A DNA stretch of 64,000 bases, from contig CAVSDF010000006.1 of assembly GCA_963726715.1 (NCBI GenBank), forward strand, positions 1 to 64,000. Direction: 5' to 3'. The notes below the pieces were generated by a model, which was not told where the DNA came from, made no database searches, and saw only the letters and a program-made list of their open reading frames with translations. Every line of letters starts with the position of its first letter. Within the stretch, counting starts at the first letter, position 1. The stretch comes from CAVSDF01 sp963726715 (lineage in GTDB: Bacteria; Bacteroidota; Rhodothermia; Rhodothermales; BA12). Below, one piece after another: positions 27,015 through 36,976 of this stretch. The position numbers were made by a program, and so were the translations under genes.

Positions 27015-27941
27015 TCACACCCCACCTCCTCCCCAACTTCCCCTCACCGCCTCCCATCCGCGCAGCGCCTCCACCGTCGCCCGCACGTCGTGGGTGCGCA
27101 CGATTGCCGCGCCGCGCGCCACCGCTGCGAGGGCGACGCCGAGGCCCGCGTACAGGCGCGCATCGACCGGCGCGGGCGCATCCGGCGTGCCGACGACGAC
27201 CCCAAGCGTCGCCTTGCGCGAGACCCCCACGAGCACCGGGCGCCGGAGCGCCGCGCGGATCTCGTCCGTCGCACCGACGAGCGCGAGGTTGTCGTGGGGC
27301 GTCTTGCCAAACCCGAAGCCCGCGTCGACGACGACGTGCGCCACGCCCGCCGCCACCGCCGCCGCCACCGACGCCGCGAGCGAGGCCGTCACCTCGGCCA
27401 CCGGGTCGCGCATCGGGGCCACGTGCGGCATCTCGCCGGGCGCGCCCACGGCGTGCATCACCACGAGCGGCGCGCCCGCGGCGGCGCACACGGCGGCCAT
27501 GGCGGGGAAGAGGCGCAGGCCGGTCACGTCGTTGACGATCTGCGCCCCCGCGCCGAGCGCTGCCCGCGCGACGGCGGGCTTGTAGGTGTCGATGGAGACG
27601 ACCGCGCCGGGAAACTGCCGCACGATGGCCTCGACAACCGGCACGACGCGCCGGATCTCCTCATCGGCATCGACGACGGCCGCCCCGGCGCCGTACGCCG
27701 ATCCGCGCGGACGCGTCGACTCGCCGCCGATGTCGATCACCGCGGCGCCTTCGCCGAGCATCTCCCCGGCGCGGCGAACGGCGGCCTCGACCGTCGCGTG
27801 GCGGCCGCCGTCGGAGAACGAGTCGGGAGTCACGTTGAGAATCCCCATCACGTGCGCCCCGACGCGGACGAGCGCGGCGGGCGTGCAGTCGAGCGCGCCG
27901 CCTCCGGGGAGGGCGAGGACGAAGGGCGAGGCGTGGGGCAT
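27015..27941 (-). CDS. folP: Dihydropteroate synthase
   Basis: Product of 308 residues joining pterin and p-aminobenzoate in folate synthesis. Both DHPS signatures are present: VMGILNVTPDSFSDGG and AAVIDIGGESTRPRGSAYG. Other landmarks are VSIDTYKPAVARAALGAGA, IVNDVTGLR, HVVVDAGFGFGKTPHDN and VLVGVSRKATLGVVVG. ATG 27941 is chosen; MRRLYLPTV at 27980 derives from a GTAGAGACG repeat half-site. It is the first gene of the folP - cdaA - pcm set. Confidence 0.95.
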   Translation of the reverse strand: MPHASPFVLALPGGGALDCTPAALVRVGAHVMGILNVTPDSFSDGGRHATVEAAVRRAGEMLGEGAAVIDIGGESTRPRGSAYGAGAAVVDADEEIRRVVPVVEAIVRQFPGAVVSIDTYKPAVARAALGAGAQIVNDVTGLRLFPAMAAVCAAAGAPLVVMHAVGAPGEMPHVAPMRDPVAEVTASLAASVAAAVAAGVAHVVVDAGFGFGKTPHDNLALVGATDEIRAALRRPVLVGVSRKATLGVVVGTPDAPAPVDARLYAGLGVALAAVARGAAIVRTHDVRATVEALRGWEAVRGSWGGGGV

Positions 27942-28155
27942 GGCATCGGGGCGAACCGTCGGAAGGTAGAGACGCCGCATTCGGCGCTTCCTTCGCCGCC
28001 CAGACCCGACGGCCCCGCGCGTCCTCGGGACACACACGTCACGGTTGGATGCGGCGAGGCTCCCGAACTTGCGCCCACTTTCCTGTCCGTTGCTCTGCCC
28101 ACCCGGCACGTCGTTCCTGCCGTCTGCGCACGTCGACCGCCGCGCTGCCCTCACA

Positions 28156-29776
28156 GTGCCCGATTTCCCCCCCTCTGCGCCTTTCGAGGCCCTGCTCGCC
28201 GCCGTCGGCATCGGCCTCGTTCGCACCCACGCCGATGGTCGCATCGCGTGGGTGAACGACGCCTTCGCGGCGATGCTCGGGTGCTCCGCCGCCGAGATCG
28301 TCGGCCAGCCGGTCGACGAGTTCCTGCGCCCCGACACCACCGACGTGCCGGTCCCCGCGCCCGTCGGCGCATCGGGCGACAAGGCGACGGGCGATGCGCT
28401 CGCCGCCCTCGGAGCGGCGGCGCCCGGCAGCACCGACGCCGCGGTCTGGCAACTCGTGCGCCTCGACGGCTCCGACGCGTGGGCGCGCATCTCGACCGCA
28501 CCGGACGATGCTGAAGGCAGGCCACGGCACGCTCACGGTCGTCGAAGACGTGACGGCACTCGTCGCCGCCGAGCGCCGGGCGCGGATGCGCGAGCGCGAG
28601 TTCCGGTTCGTCTCCGACACGATGGCCCAGATGATCTGGCTCACCGACGCCGACGGCCACCACCGCTACTTCAACCAGCAGTGGTACGCCTACACGGGCC
28701 TGCCCGACGGCGCGACCGACGGCTGGGGATGGGCCGACGTGCTCCACCCGGACGACCTCGCTCGCACGCACGCGCGGTGGCGCCACTCGCTCGAAACCGG
28801 CGAGGTCTACGAGGTCGAGTACCGCTTCCGCCGCCACGACGGCGTCTACCGCTGGCAGCTCGGCCGCGCCAACCCGCACCGCCGCGCCGACGGCAGCATC
28901 GAAATGTGGGTCGGCACCTGCACCGACATCCACGACGCCCGCGAGGCCGCCGACGCGCACCGCCGTCTCCTCGCCGATCTCGCCACCGAGCGCGAGGCGC
29001 TCCGCACGCTCACGGGCACCCTCGAAGTGCGCGTCGCCCACCGCACGCGGGCGCTCGAACGATCGAACGCCGAACTGCAAGCGTTTGCCTACGTGGCGAG
29101 CCACGACCTTCAGGAACCGCTCCGCAAGATCCTCTCCTACGCCGACCTCGTCCGCCACGACGCCCCGAGCGGCGCCATCGGCCCCGACGCGTCGGACTCG
29201 CTCGACCGCCTGCAGGCCGCCGCGCACCGCATGAGCAGCCTCATCCGCGACCTGCTCTCGCTCTCGCGTGTGACCACCAACGGCGACCGCTTCGCCGAAA
29301 CCGACCTCGCCGCAGTCCTCGACGGCGTCCTCTCCGACCTCGAAATGATGATCGAGTCGACCGGTGCCGTCGTGGAGGTCGGCCCGCTCCCGATGCTCCA
29401 CGCCGACGCGACGCAGATGCGGCAGGTCTTCCAGAACCTCATTCAGAACGCGATCAAGTACCGCCGCAGAGACGTGCCGCCCGTCGTGCGGATCGCATCG
29501 AAACGGTCGGATGGACCGTCGGGCGAGGCGCACGTGGTGATTACGGTGGAAGACAATGGGACGGGCTTCGCCGCGCGCGACGCCGAGCGCATCTTCGCGC
29601 CGTTCCAGCGCCTCGTCGGGCGCAGCGTCGAGGGCAGCGGCATCGGCCTCTCCATCGTGCGCCGCATCGCCGAGCGCCACGGCGGGGCGGTGAGCGCCGA
29701 GAGCACGCCGGGCGAAGGCACGACCTTCACCCTCGACCTCCCCATCCACCACGACACGTCGGACGGCGACGCCTGA
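28156..29776 (+). CDS. PAS-PAS histidine kinase, frameshifted
   Basis: Starts at GTG 28156 (VPDFPPSAPFEALLAAVG). The first PAS includes GIGLVRTHADGRIAWVNDAF. After WARISTAPDD the frame changes near 28510 and continues LTVVEDVTALVAAERRAR. A second PAS follows (FVSDTMAQMIWLTDADG, YFNQQWYAYTGLPDG). The HisKA H box is YVASHDLQEPLRKILSYAD. The ATPase has NLIQNAIKYRRRD, TVEDNGTGFAARDAERIF and GSGIGLSIVRRIAERHGG. No membrane span is seen. The H-box style matches the kinase at 10336, so the two are probably paralogues. No response regulator is adjacent. Confidence 0.88.
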
Positions 29777-29895
29777 TTGGCCGGATGGGTTGGTGATTGG
29801 TGGTTGGTCGTCTGTGTACGTGGAGCCTTCGGCAGCAGGCGAGGGCTGGCGACCTGCGAAGGCCTCACTCGAACCCGTCGATACCGAAGGTGCCG

Positions 29896-29925
29896 GACCA
29901 GACAGGTCCCCGCACCTGTCTGGTC
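29896..29925. repeat. ACCTGTCTGGT palindrome, perfect copy
   Basis: Perfect 12-bp arms GACCAGACAGGT / ACCTGTCTGGTC with loop CCCCGC, which is the complement of the GCGGGG loop at 8345. It lies in a 460-bp gap between the kinase and the fasciclin gene that holds no gene. Confidence 0.85.
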
Positions 29926-30139
29926 TATCCCGCCCCGTCCGCGACAGACCGGGCAGGGGGCGCCGGGCGATGGGCAGAGAGGTGAACGGAGGCGATGGGC
30001 TGGCGGCGAGAGGGCGAGCAGAGGCGCCACGCGGACCGCTCACCGTGGCGCCCGTCCGTCGAAGCGTGCCGACTGGTGTGACCGGTGGGTGAGACCCGTG
30101 TGACCAGTAAATGGGCAACCGACAGTTTCACTCGTTACC

Positions 30140-30175
30140 GAAACCGGCCTCATTGCGGACGCAGAGGCCGGTTTC
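30140..30175 (+). terminator. Hairpin before the fasciclin gene
   Basis: Perfect 12-bp stem GAAACCGGCCTC / GAGGCCGGTTTC with a 12-nt loop. It probably ends the upstream histidine kinase transcript. The arms resemble those of the tRNA-Cys terminator at 4541 (GAAACGGCCTC). Confidence 0.7.
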
Positions 30176-30236
30176 TGTGCGAACCAGGCGCCGGGGGCAC
30201 CTGTACGAAGGCGCATCACCCAATCCCCGCCGCCCC

Positions 30237-30791
30237 ATGCGCCACCTCCTTCCCGCCGCCGCCCTCAGCCTCGCGCTCCTCGGCGGCTGCACCTCGTCCA
30301 ACAAGTCGATGTCGTCCGGCTCGATGTCGCCGGGGGCCTCCGCCGGTGTGATGGTTGGCGGCTCGATGATGCTGCCCTCGCGGAACCTCGTGCAGAACGC
30401 CGCGGGCGCGAACAACCTGACGACGCTCGTCGCCGCGGTGCAGGCAGCGGGTCTCGCCGAGACGCTCAGCGGCGCCGGTCCGTTCACCGTCTTCGCCCCG
30501 CCGAACAGCGCCTTCGCCGCCCTCCCGGCGGGCACCGTCGAGACGCTCCTGCGCCCGGAGAACCGCGGGCAGCTCACGAGCATCCTCACGTACCACGTCG
30601 TCGCGGGCCGCCTCTCGGCCGCCGACCTGCGCGACGGGCAGGAGCTCACCACCGTCAACGGCGCCAAGCTGCGCGTCACGAAGCGCGGAAACACCGTCAT
30701 GGTTGGCGGCTCGACCGTCACGCAGGCCAACGTCTACGCCTCCAACGGCGTCGCCCACGTCCTCGACAAGGTCCTCATGCCCCCGATGTGA
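30237..30791 (+). CDS. Fasciclin-domain lipoprotein
   Basis: Product of 184 residues. MRHLLPAAALSLALLGGC is a lipoprotein signal, then a Ser/Met/Gly-rich linker. The FAS1 domain shows NLTTLVAAVQAAGLAETLSG, PFTVFAPPNSAFAALPAG, LTYHVVAGRLSAADL and ASNGVAHVLDKVLMP, the complete H1-H2 core. Such secreted FAS1 proteins mediate adhesion or bind small ligands. It has flanking hairpins on both sides and is monocistronic. Confidence 0.93.
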   Translation: MRHLLPAAALSLALLGGCTSSNKSMSSGSMSPGASAGVMVGGSMMLPSRNLVQNAAGANNLTTLVAAVQAAGLAETLSGAGPFTVFAPPNSAFAALPAGTVETLLRPENRGQLTSILTYHVVAGRLSAADLRDGQELTTVNGAKLRVTKRGNTVMVGGSTVTQANVYASNGVAHVLDKVLMPPM

Positions 30792-30825
30792 TCCGGCGCG
30801 GCCTCTGCCGCCTCGATCGCCACGA

Positions 30826-30859
30826 CGCCCCCGGCAGGTCTTCAGACGTGCCGGGGGCG
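30826..30859. terminator. Hairpin between fasciclin and gcvP
   Basis: Stem CGCCCCCGGCA / TGCCGGGGGCG with a 12-nt loop, between the convergent fasciclin and gcvP genes. It could serve both strands. A short GTTTGGGGG follows on the plus side. Confidence 0.75.
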
Positions 30860-30958
30860 CTGTGCGTTTGGGGGCGCCGCCGTTACGCTCGGCCGAACGC
30901 GACGTGCCCCCGACCGGCGTGGTGCCGAACGGGGGCGCGATGAACAGGAGCGCTCCGC

Positions 30959-33888
30959 TCACGCCTCGCCGTACTCGGACATCGGCGGGCAGGTGCAGAC
31001 GAGGTTGCGGTCGCCGTAGGCGTCGTCGACGCGGCGCACCGTCGGCCAGAACTTGGCGGCCTTGACGTAGGGGAGCGGGAAGGCGGCGGCCTCGCGTCCG
31101 TAGGCGTGCTCCCACGTGTCGCTGACGACGTCGCGGCGGTGTGCGGGGCGTTCTTGAGGACGTTGTCGGCGCGGTCGGCAGCGCCGCTCGCCACGTCGGC
31201 GATCTCGGCGCGGATCGACGCGCATGGCGCTCCACGAAGCGGTCGAGTTCGGCCTTCGACTCGCTCTCGGTCGGCTCGATCATCATCGTGCCCACGACCG
31301 GCCACGACATCGTCGGCGCGTGGTAGCCGTAGTCCATGAGGCGCTTGGCGACGTCCACCTCCGAGATGCCGGTCTGCGGCCTTGAAGGGGCGCAGGTCGA
31401 GGATGAACTCGTGCGCGCAGCGTCCGTGCTCGCCCGTGAAGGCGATCTCGAAGTCGCCCTTCAGGCGCTCCATGAGGTAGTTGGCGTTGAGGATCGCCAC
31501 CTTCGTCGCCTCGGTGAGCCCGTCGGCGCCCATCATGGCGATGTAGGCCCACGAGATGAGCAGGATCGAGGCCGAGCCGAACGGCGCGCCCGCGACGGCC
31601 CCGATGGCGCGCTCGCCGCCGGTCTCCACGACCGGGTGGCCGGGCAGGAACGGCGCGAGGTGCGCGGCGACGCCGATCGGCCCGACGCCCGGCCCGCCGC
31701 CGCCGTGCGGGATGGCGAAGGTCTTGTGCAGGTTCAGGTGGCACACGTCGGCGCCGATGTCGCCGGGGCGGCAGAGGCCGACCTGCGCGTTCATGTTGGC
31801 GCCGTCCATGTAGACCTGCCCGCCGCGCGCGTGGACCGCCTCGCAGACGGCGCGGATGCCGCGACTCGAAGACGCCGAACGTGCTCGGGTACGTCACCAT
31901 GAGCGCGGCGAGGCGGTCGGCGTGGAGGTCGGCCTTGGCGGTGAGGTCGTCGAGGTCGACGGTGCCGTCGGCGCGGGTCTTCACCGGCACGACCTGCATC
32001 CCGGCCATGACGGCGCTCGCGGGGTTGGTGCCGTGGGCGCTGTCGGGGATCAGGCAGACGGTGCGGTGCGCCTCGCCGCGGCTCTCGTGGTAGGCGCGGA
32101 TCGCGAGCAGGCCCGCGTACTCGCCGCTCGCGCCCGAGTTGGGCTGGAGGCTCATCGCCGCGAAGCCCGTGATCTCGCACAGCCACGCGCTCAGCTCGTC
32201 GATGACGACCGCGTAGCCCGCGGCCTGCTCGACCGGCGCGAACGGGTGCATCCCGGCGAACCCGGGCAGCGACACCGGCATCAGCTCGGCGGCGGCGTTG
32301 AGCTTCATCGTGCACGAGCCGAGCGGGATCATGCTCGTCGTGAGCGAGAGGTCCTTCTGCGAGAGCGCGTGCAGGTAGCGCATCATCTCGCTCTCGCTGT
32401 GGTGCGTGTTGAAGACCGGGTGCGTGAGGAAGTCGGTCGTGCGCGCGAGCGGCCCGGCGTACGGCGCCGACGTGTCGATGTCGAGGTCGTCGCTCGTGAT
32501 CTCGCCGGCGATTCGGTGTCGAAGACGGCGAGGAGCGTGTCGAGGTCGTCGGCGGTCACGGTCTCGTCGAGCGCGATGCCCCACGATCCGTCGTCGAAGG
32601 CGCGCAGGTTGACGGCGTTGAGGTCGCAGGCGTCGAGCGAGGTCGTCGCGGCGTGAGCCCGGCGACATCGACGCGGAGGGTGTCGAAGAAGGCGCCGCCG
32701 AAGCGGACCGTGTGGCCCTGCCGCGTCAAGTCCGTCCGCGAGCGCGCGCGTGGCGGCGTGGACGTGGCGGGCGATGGCGCGGAGGCCGTCGGGGCCGTGG
32801 TAGACGGCGTACGCCTGCGCCATGACGGCGAGCAGGACCTGCGCGGTGCAGATGTTCGACGTCGCCTTGTCGCGCCGGATGTGCTGCTCGCGCGTCTGCA
32901 GGGCCATGCGGAGCGCCGGGTTGCCGTCGGCGTCGCGCGTCATGCCGATCATCCGGCCGGGGATGTTGCGCTTGTAAGCGTCGCGCGTGGTGAAGAAGGC
33001 CGCGTGCGGGCCGCCGTAGCCGAGCGGCACGCCGAAGCGCTGCGACGAGCCGACGGCCACGTCGGCGCCCCACGTGCCGGGCGCCTCGAGGAGCGTGAGC
33101 GCGAGCAGATCGGTCGCCGCGACGACCATCGCCCCCGCCGCGTGCGCCGCGTCGGCAACGGCGCGGTAGTCGACGATCTCGCCGTCGGTGGCGGGGTACT
33201 GGACGAGCACGCCGAGCGTCTCGCCGTCGAAGGCCGCCGCATCGTCCACGAAGTCATCCCCGACGACGACCTCGATGCCGAAGGGCACGGCGCGGGCCTC
33301 GACGACCTCGATCGTCTGCGGGTGGCAGCGCGCGGAGACGAGGAAGCGGCGGCGATTCGGCGCGACGCGCGCGAGCATCATCATCGCCTCGGCGGCGGCG
33401 GTCGACTCGTCGAGCAGGCTCGCGTTGGCGATGGGGAGGCCCGTCAGGTCGCTCGCCATCGTCTGGTAGTTCAGCAGCGCTTCGAGCCGTCCCTGCGCGA
33501 TCTCCGCCTGGTAGGGCGTGTACTGCGTGTACCACGACGGATTCTCGAACACGTTGCGCAGGATGACCGGCGGGGTGACGGTGCCCGAGTAGCCCATCCC
33601 GAGGAACGAGCGGCGGACCTCGTTGCGCGCGGCGAGGTCGCGGGCGCGGGCGAGGAGCGCGGCCTCCGAGAGCGGCGCGGGCAGCCTGAGCGTGCGCCCG
33701 AGGCGGATGTCGGCGGGCACGGTCTCGTCGACGAGCGCGTCGAGCGAAGCGGCGCCGATGGTGCGGAGCATCTCGTCCTGCTCGCCCGGCGAGGGGCCGA
33801 TGTGGCGCGCGGCGAAGCGGTCGGGCGAGGCGAGGACGGGGCGCGCGGAAACGGGGCGCGCAGGCGCGGCGGGCGAAGCGGTCGGCAT
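30959..33888 (-). CDS. gcvP: Glycine dehydrogenase (decarboxylating), P-protein, multiply frameshifted
   Basis: The PLP-dependent P-protein decarboxylates glycine in the glycine cleavage system. One fused P-protein (~960 residues) is encoded from ATG 33888. Landmarks: FAARHIGPSPGEQDEMLRTI, YTPYQAEIAQGRLEALLNYQ, IPLGSCTMKLNAAAELMPVS, then CHLNLHKTFAIPHGGGGPGV with the PLP lysine, and the C-terminal YGDRNLVCTCPPMSEYGEA. The frame breaks near 32728, 32654, 32513, 31861, 31377, 31218 and 31133, mostly single-base insertions. Conserved sequence continues after each break, including the far C-terminus. Other gcv genes are not in the window. The upstream leader has strong hairpins. Confidence 0.9.
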
Positions 33889-34312
33889 CGGGAGGAGAAC
33901 GGGGGGAGACGGGGCAGGGCGCGGTGACGCGGTGCGAAAGGCCGACGCCGGGCGGTGTTTCCAGCGCCGCGCCGCGCCGCCTCCGCTCCCCCGAAATCGC
34001 ATCGGCGGCGATGCTCCGTCCGGCCCTTCGGGCCACCGCTGCCCCGGCTCCGCGCGCCGTCGGCAACCGCCGAGAGGCGACGTCCACGTCGCCCGCCCCA
34101 CGAGCCTCAGGCCCAGCACCGCGGGCGGGGTCCGGGCGCGGGCCTGAGGGCGTTGTGTCGAGCGCTGCGCGGCGACCTCGAGGGACTGGCCGTGCGCGCG
34201 GCACCGGACGCAAGTGGGGTGCGAAATCTCGCCGTCCGAGTGCATCGGTCGGCGTTGAAACAGAGAATACACCGGACGCGAGCGTCCGCGCAAGACTTCC
34301 CGTGTGCGCGCG
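33889..34312 (-). promoter_or_regulatory. gcvP upstream leader with strong hairpins
   Basis: No gene is apparent in these 424 bp. On the minus strand, in order toward gcvP, there are stems CCTCAGGCCC/GGGCCTGAGG (34105-34148), GGCGACGT/ACGTCGCC (34076-34093), TCGGC/GCCGA (34060-34073) and GGCCC-GAA-GGGCC (34022-34034). I could not fit the glycine, THF or SAM riboswitch consensus to it. A CGGACGC/GCGTCCG stem at 34273-34288 lies past the stop codon of the upstream regulator and may end its transcript. Confidence 0.4.
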
Positions 34313-35788
34313 TCAGATTGGTTCCCCGGTCGGCACATCGACCCCGTCTGCCGCGGGTCTGGCGGTGTAGCGGTAGAGCGTGGCGCGGGTGATGCCGAGG
34401 GCGGAGGCGGCGCGCTGCACGTTGCCGCCGAAGGCCGCGAGGGCGTGCTCGGCGGCGCGGCGCTTGACCTCGTCGAGCGGGATCACGTCGGCAGGCGCGG
34501 GCGGGGCGCTCGGATGCGGCGTGCCCGACGGCAGGGGTGATGCGGCGGCGGGGCCTTCGTGGCCGGGCAGCATCAGGTCCGCCGGTTCGATCTCGGCGCC
34601 ATCGGCGAGGAGCAGCGCCCGCTCGGTCGCGGATTTCAACTCGCGGACGTTGCCGGGCCACGGGTACGACGCCACGACGCGGAGGGCGGCGCGCGAGAAC
34701 ACGCGGGGCGCAACATCGGGGTAGCGGGCGAGGAAGTCGGCGCGGAAACGCTCGGCGAGCACCGGCACATCGCCCTCGCGCTCCCGGAGGGGCGGGATGG
34801 GGATGGGGTACTGGTAGAGGCGGTAGTAGAGGTCCTCGCGAAACCGGCCCTCGCGTATCATCTGCGCCACGTCGCGGTTGGTCGCCGAGATCACACGCGC
34901 GTCGAACGAGACCGTCTCGCTCCCGCCCACCCGCACGATCTCGCGGCTCTGCAAGGCCCGCAGCAGCTTCGCCTGCAGGTCGAGGTCCATCTCGCCGATC
35001 TCGTCGAGGAAGATCGTGCCCCCGTCGGCGGCCTCGAACTTGCCGATCTTGCGGCCGGTGGCGCCGGTGAAGGAGCCTTTTTCGTGGCCGAAGAACTCGG
35101 ACTCCATCAGGTCGCGCGGGATGGCGGCGCAGTTGACGACGACGAAGGGTCCGCGCTTTCGGGGCGAGGCGTAGTGGATGGCGCGGGCGACGAGTTCCTT
35201 GCCGGTGCCCGACTCGCCGACGATGGCGACGGTCAGGTCGCCGCGAAGCGCCTTCTCGACCAGACGGTAGACGTGCTCCATCGCCGCCGAATCGCCCGTC
35301 ATCGCCGGGGCGTCGTGGTCGAAGAGGCCGAGGCGGGCGTGGAGGGCGCTCACGTGGGCGCGCAGGCGCTCGTGCTCGGCCACGCGCCGCCCGGCCGCCC
35401 CGATGCGCACGAGGTCGTCCTGTCCTTTGGTGACATAGTCGAAGGCGCCGAGCTTCATCGCTTCGAGCGCGACCGCCATCTCCGTCTGCGCCGACGCGAC
35501 GACGACGGCGAGGCCCGGATGCGCCGCCATCAGCGCCCGGAGGGTTTCGATGCCGCCGATGCCTGGCATCATCAGGTCGAGCACGACGAGGTGCGGCAGC
35601 GCCGCCCGCCGCCCGCTGCGCCCCCCCTTCGAGAGCGCGTCGAGAAGCGCCTCGCCGCGGTCGTAGACGGCAATCTCGGTCGCCCCGCACCGCGCGAGCG
35701 TGTAGCGCACGACCGCCGCGTACGCCGCGTCGTCCTCAACGAGGGCGCAGCGGAAGGCTGCGAGTGGGGCCGTGGGAGGTGCGGGCAC
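34313..35788 (-). CDS. NtrC-family sigma-54-dependent response regulator
   Basis: Product of 491 residues. The receiver domain has the ALVEDDAAY acidic pair, LVVLDLMMPGIGGIETLRA (phospho-Asp ~71) and YVTKG (Lys). The AAA+ domain at ~165-395 has Walker A VGESGTGKELVARAIHY, the sigma-54 contact loop KGSFTGATGRK, Walker B GGTIFLDEIGEMDLDLQAKL and YPWPGNVRELKSATERAL. The C-terminal Fis-type HTH reads HALAAFGGNVQRAASALGI. It activates sigma-54 promoters. It lies 54 bp downstream of its likely partner kinase. Confidence 0.95.
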   Translation of the reverse strand: MPAPPTAPLAAFRCALVEDDAAYAAVVRYTLARCGATEIAVYDRGEALLDALSKGGRSGRRAALPHLVVLDLMMPGIGGIETLRALMAAHPGLAVVVASAQTEMAVALEAMKLGAFDYVTKGQDDLVRIGAAGRRVAEHERLRAHVSALHARLGLFDHDAPAMTGDSAAMEHVYRLVEKALRGDLTVAIVGESGTGKELVARAIHYASPRKRGPFVVVNCAAIPRDLMESEFFGHEKGSFTGATGRKIGKFEAADGGTIFLDEIGEMDLDLQAKLLRALQSREIVRVGGSETVSFDARVISATNRDVAQMIREGRFREDLYYRLYQYPIPIPPLREREGDVPVLAERFRADFLARYPDVAPRVFSRAALRVVASYPWPGNVRELKSATERALLLADGAEIEPADLMLPGHEGPAAASPLPSGTPHPSAPPAPADVIPLDEVKRRAAEHALAAFGGNVQRAASALGITRATLYRYTARPAADGVDVPTGEPI

Positions 35789-35842
35789 GGATGGGGAACG
35801 AACAGGACGAGACAGACAGCGGGGCCAGCACAGACAGCGGGA

Positions 35843-36976
35843 TCAGCGCTCGGGCGCGTCGGCGTCGGGTGTGGGGACGACGAGGGTGACGGCGAACGAG
35901 GCGCCGCCGCCCGCGCGGTCGGCGTAGGCCACCGATCCGCCCCACGCCTCGGTCGTCACGCGGCAGTAGTAGAGGCCGAGGCCCGCGAGGCCGCCGCCCG
36001 CGCCCTGCCCGAAGCGCGTGAACAGGCGCGGCCGCAGCGCCACCTCGACGCCCGGACCCGCGTCCTCGACCGTCACGCGGACTCGGTGGGCGCCGTCGCG
36101 CGCCGTTGTCAGCTGCACCGACGTGCCCGGCGGGGCGTGGCGCGCGGCGTTGTCGAGCAGGTTGGCGAGCACGCGTTCGAGCGCGACGGCCTCGGCGACG
36201 ACCGGGAGGGCATCCCCGTCGTTCCCGGCGCCGGTTTCGACGATGAGGCCGAGGCCGCGCCGCCGCAGCGTCGGCCCGAAACTCGCCGCGATCGCCTGGA
36301 CGACCGCCCGCACATCCGGCACCGACGGCGCCGTGCCTGCCGGGCTGCGGTGCGCGTAGACGTCGAGGAGCGAGCGGATGTAGCCGAGCGCGCGCTCGGC
36401 CTCCGACAGCCCGATGTGCAGCAGTTCGGCGCCGGAGTCGGCCACGAGGCCATCTTCATCGAGGAGCGTCAGGCTCGCGCGCACGCTTGCAAGCGGCGCC
36501 GAGAGGTCGTGGACCAGGCAGTGGACGAACGTCTCGCGGCGCTCGGCCTCGCGCTGCAACCGGTCGAGTTCGAGCGCCTGCTCGCGCCCCTCCTGCAACG
36601 CCCCGCGCAGCGACCCCGCGAGCGGCGGCACCCGCACGACGACCGTTCGCCCACCGTCGAGCACGACGGCTTCGAGGAGGAGATCGGGCGACGGATCGCC
36701 CGCGTCGTGCATCGACTCCGACCACAGCGGCGACACCGGCGCATCGCCACCGGCCGGTGGCGACGCAGCGAGATCGTCGAGGAAGGCGGCGAGGACGGGG
36801 ATGCGCTCCTCCACATCGACCGCCGCGCCCTCGGGCACGAGGTCGGGCCAGACGCGCGCGAGCCACGCAGGCGCCGGACCGCCGCGGACGTAGCGCGTGC
36901 CACCGCCCGAATCGGCGATGAACAGCGCGCCCCCCATCGCCGCGACAAGGGACGCCGGAAGCGGCGGCGCGCTCAC
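35843..36976 (-). CDS. Histidine kinase partner of the NtrC-type regulator
   Basis: Product of 377 residues from GTG 36976, which overlaps the GTPase stop by four bases (GTGA), a sign of coupled translation. An N-terminal PAS-like sensor region of ~145 residues lacks membrane spans. After a coiled coil (QEGREQALELDRLQREAERR) comes the H box FVHCLVHDLSAPLASVRAS. The ATPase has ERVLANLLDNAARHAPPG, VEDAGPGVEVALRPRLF and GGLAGLGLYYCRVTTEAWGG. The G2 box is GLAGLGL. It probably phosphorylates the regulator encoded next to it. Confidence 0.9.
   Translation of the reverse strand: MSAPPLPASLVAAMGGALFIADSGGGTRYVRGGPAPAWLARVWPDLVPEGAAVDVEERIPVLAAFLDDLAASPPAGGDAPVSPLWSESMHDAGDPSPDLLLEAVVLDGGRTVVVRVPPLAGSLRGALQEGREQALELDRLQREAERRETFVHCLVHDLSAPLASVRASLTLLDEDGLVADSGAELLHIGLSEAERALGYIRSLLDVYAHRSPAGTAPSVPDVRAVVQAIAASFGPTLRRRGLGLIVETGAGNDGDALPVVAEAVALERVLANLLDNAARHAPPGTSVQLTTARDGAHRVRVTVEDAGPGVEVALRPRLFTRFGQGAGGGLAGLGLYYCRVTTEAWGGSVAYADRAGGGASFAVTLVVPTPDADAPER

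Noticed and set aside
33889..34312. Glycine riboswitch before gcvP
   Set aside because: I looked for the conserved GCCGAAGG and GGACAG parts on the minus strand and found only a GCCCGAAGGGCC stem. The fit is too poor to call.
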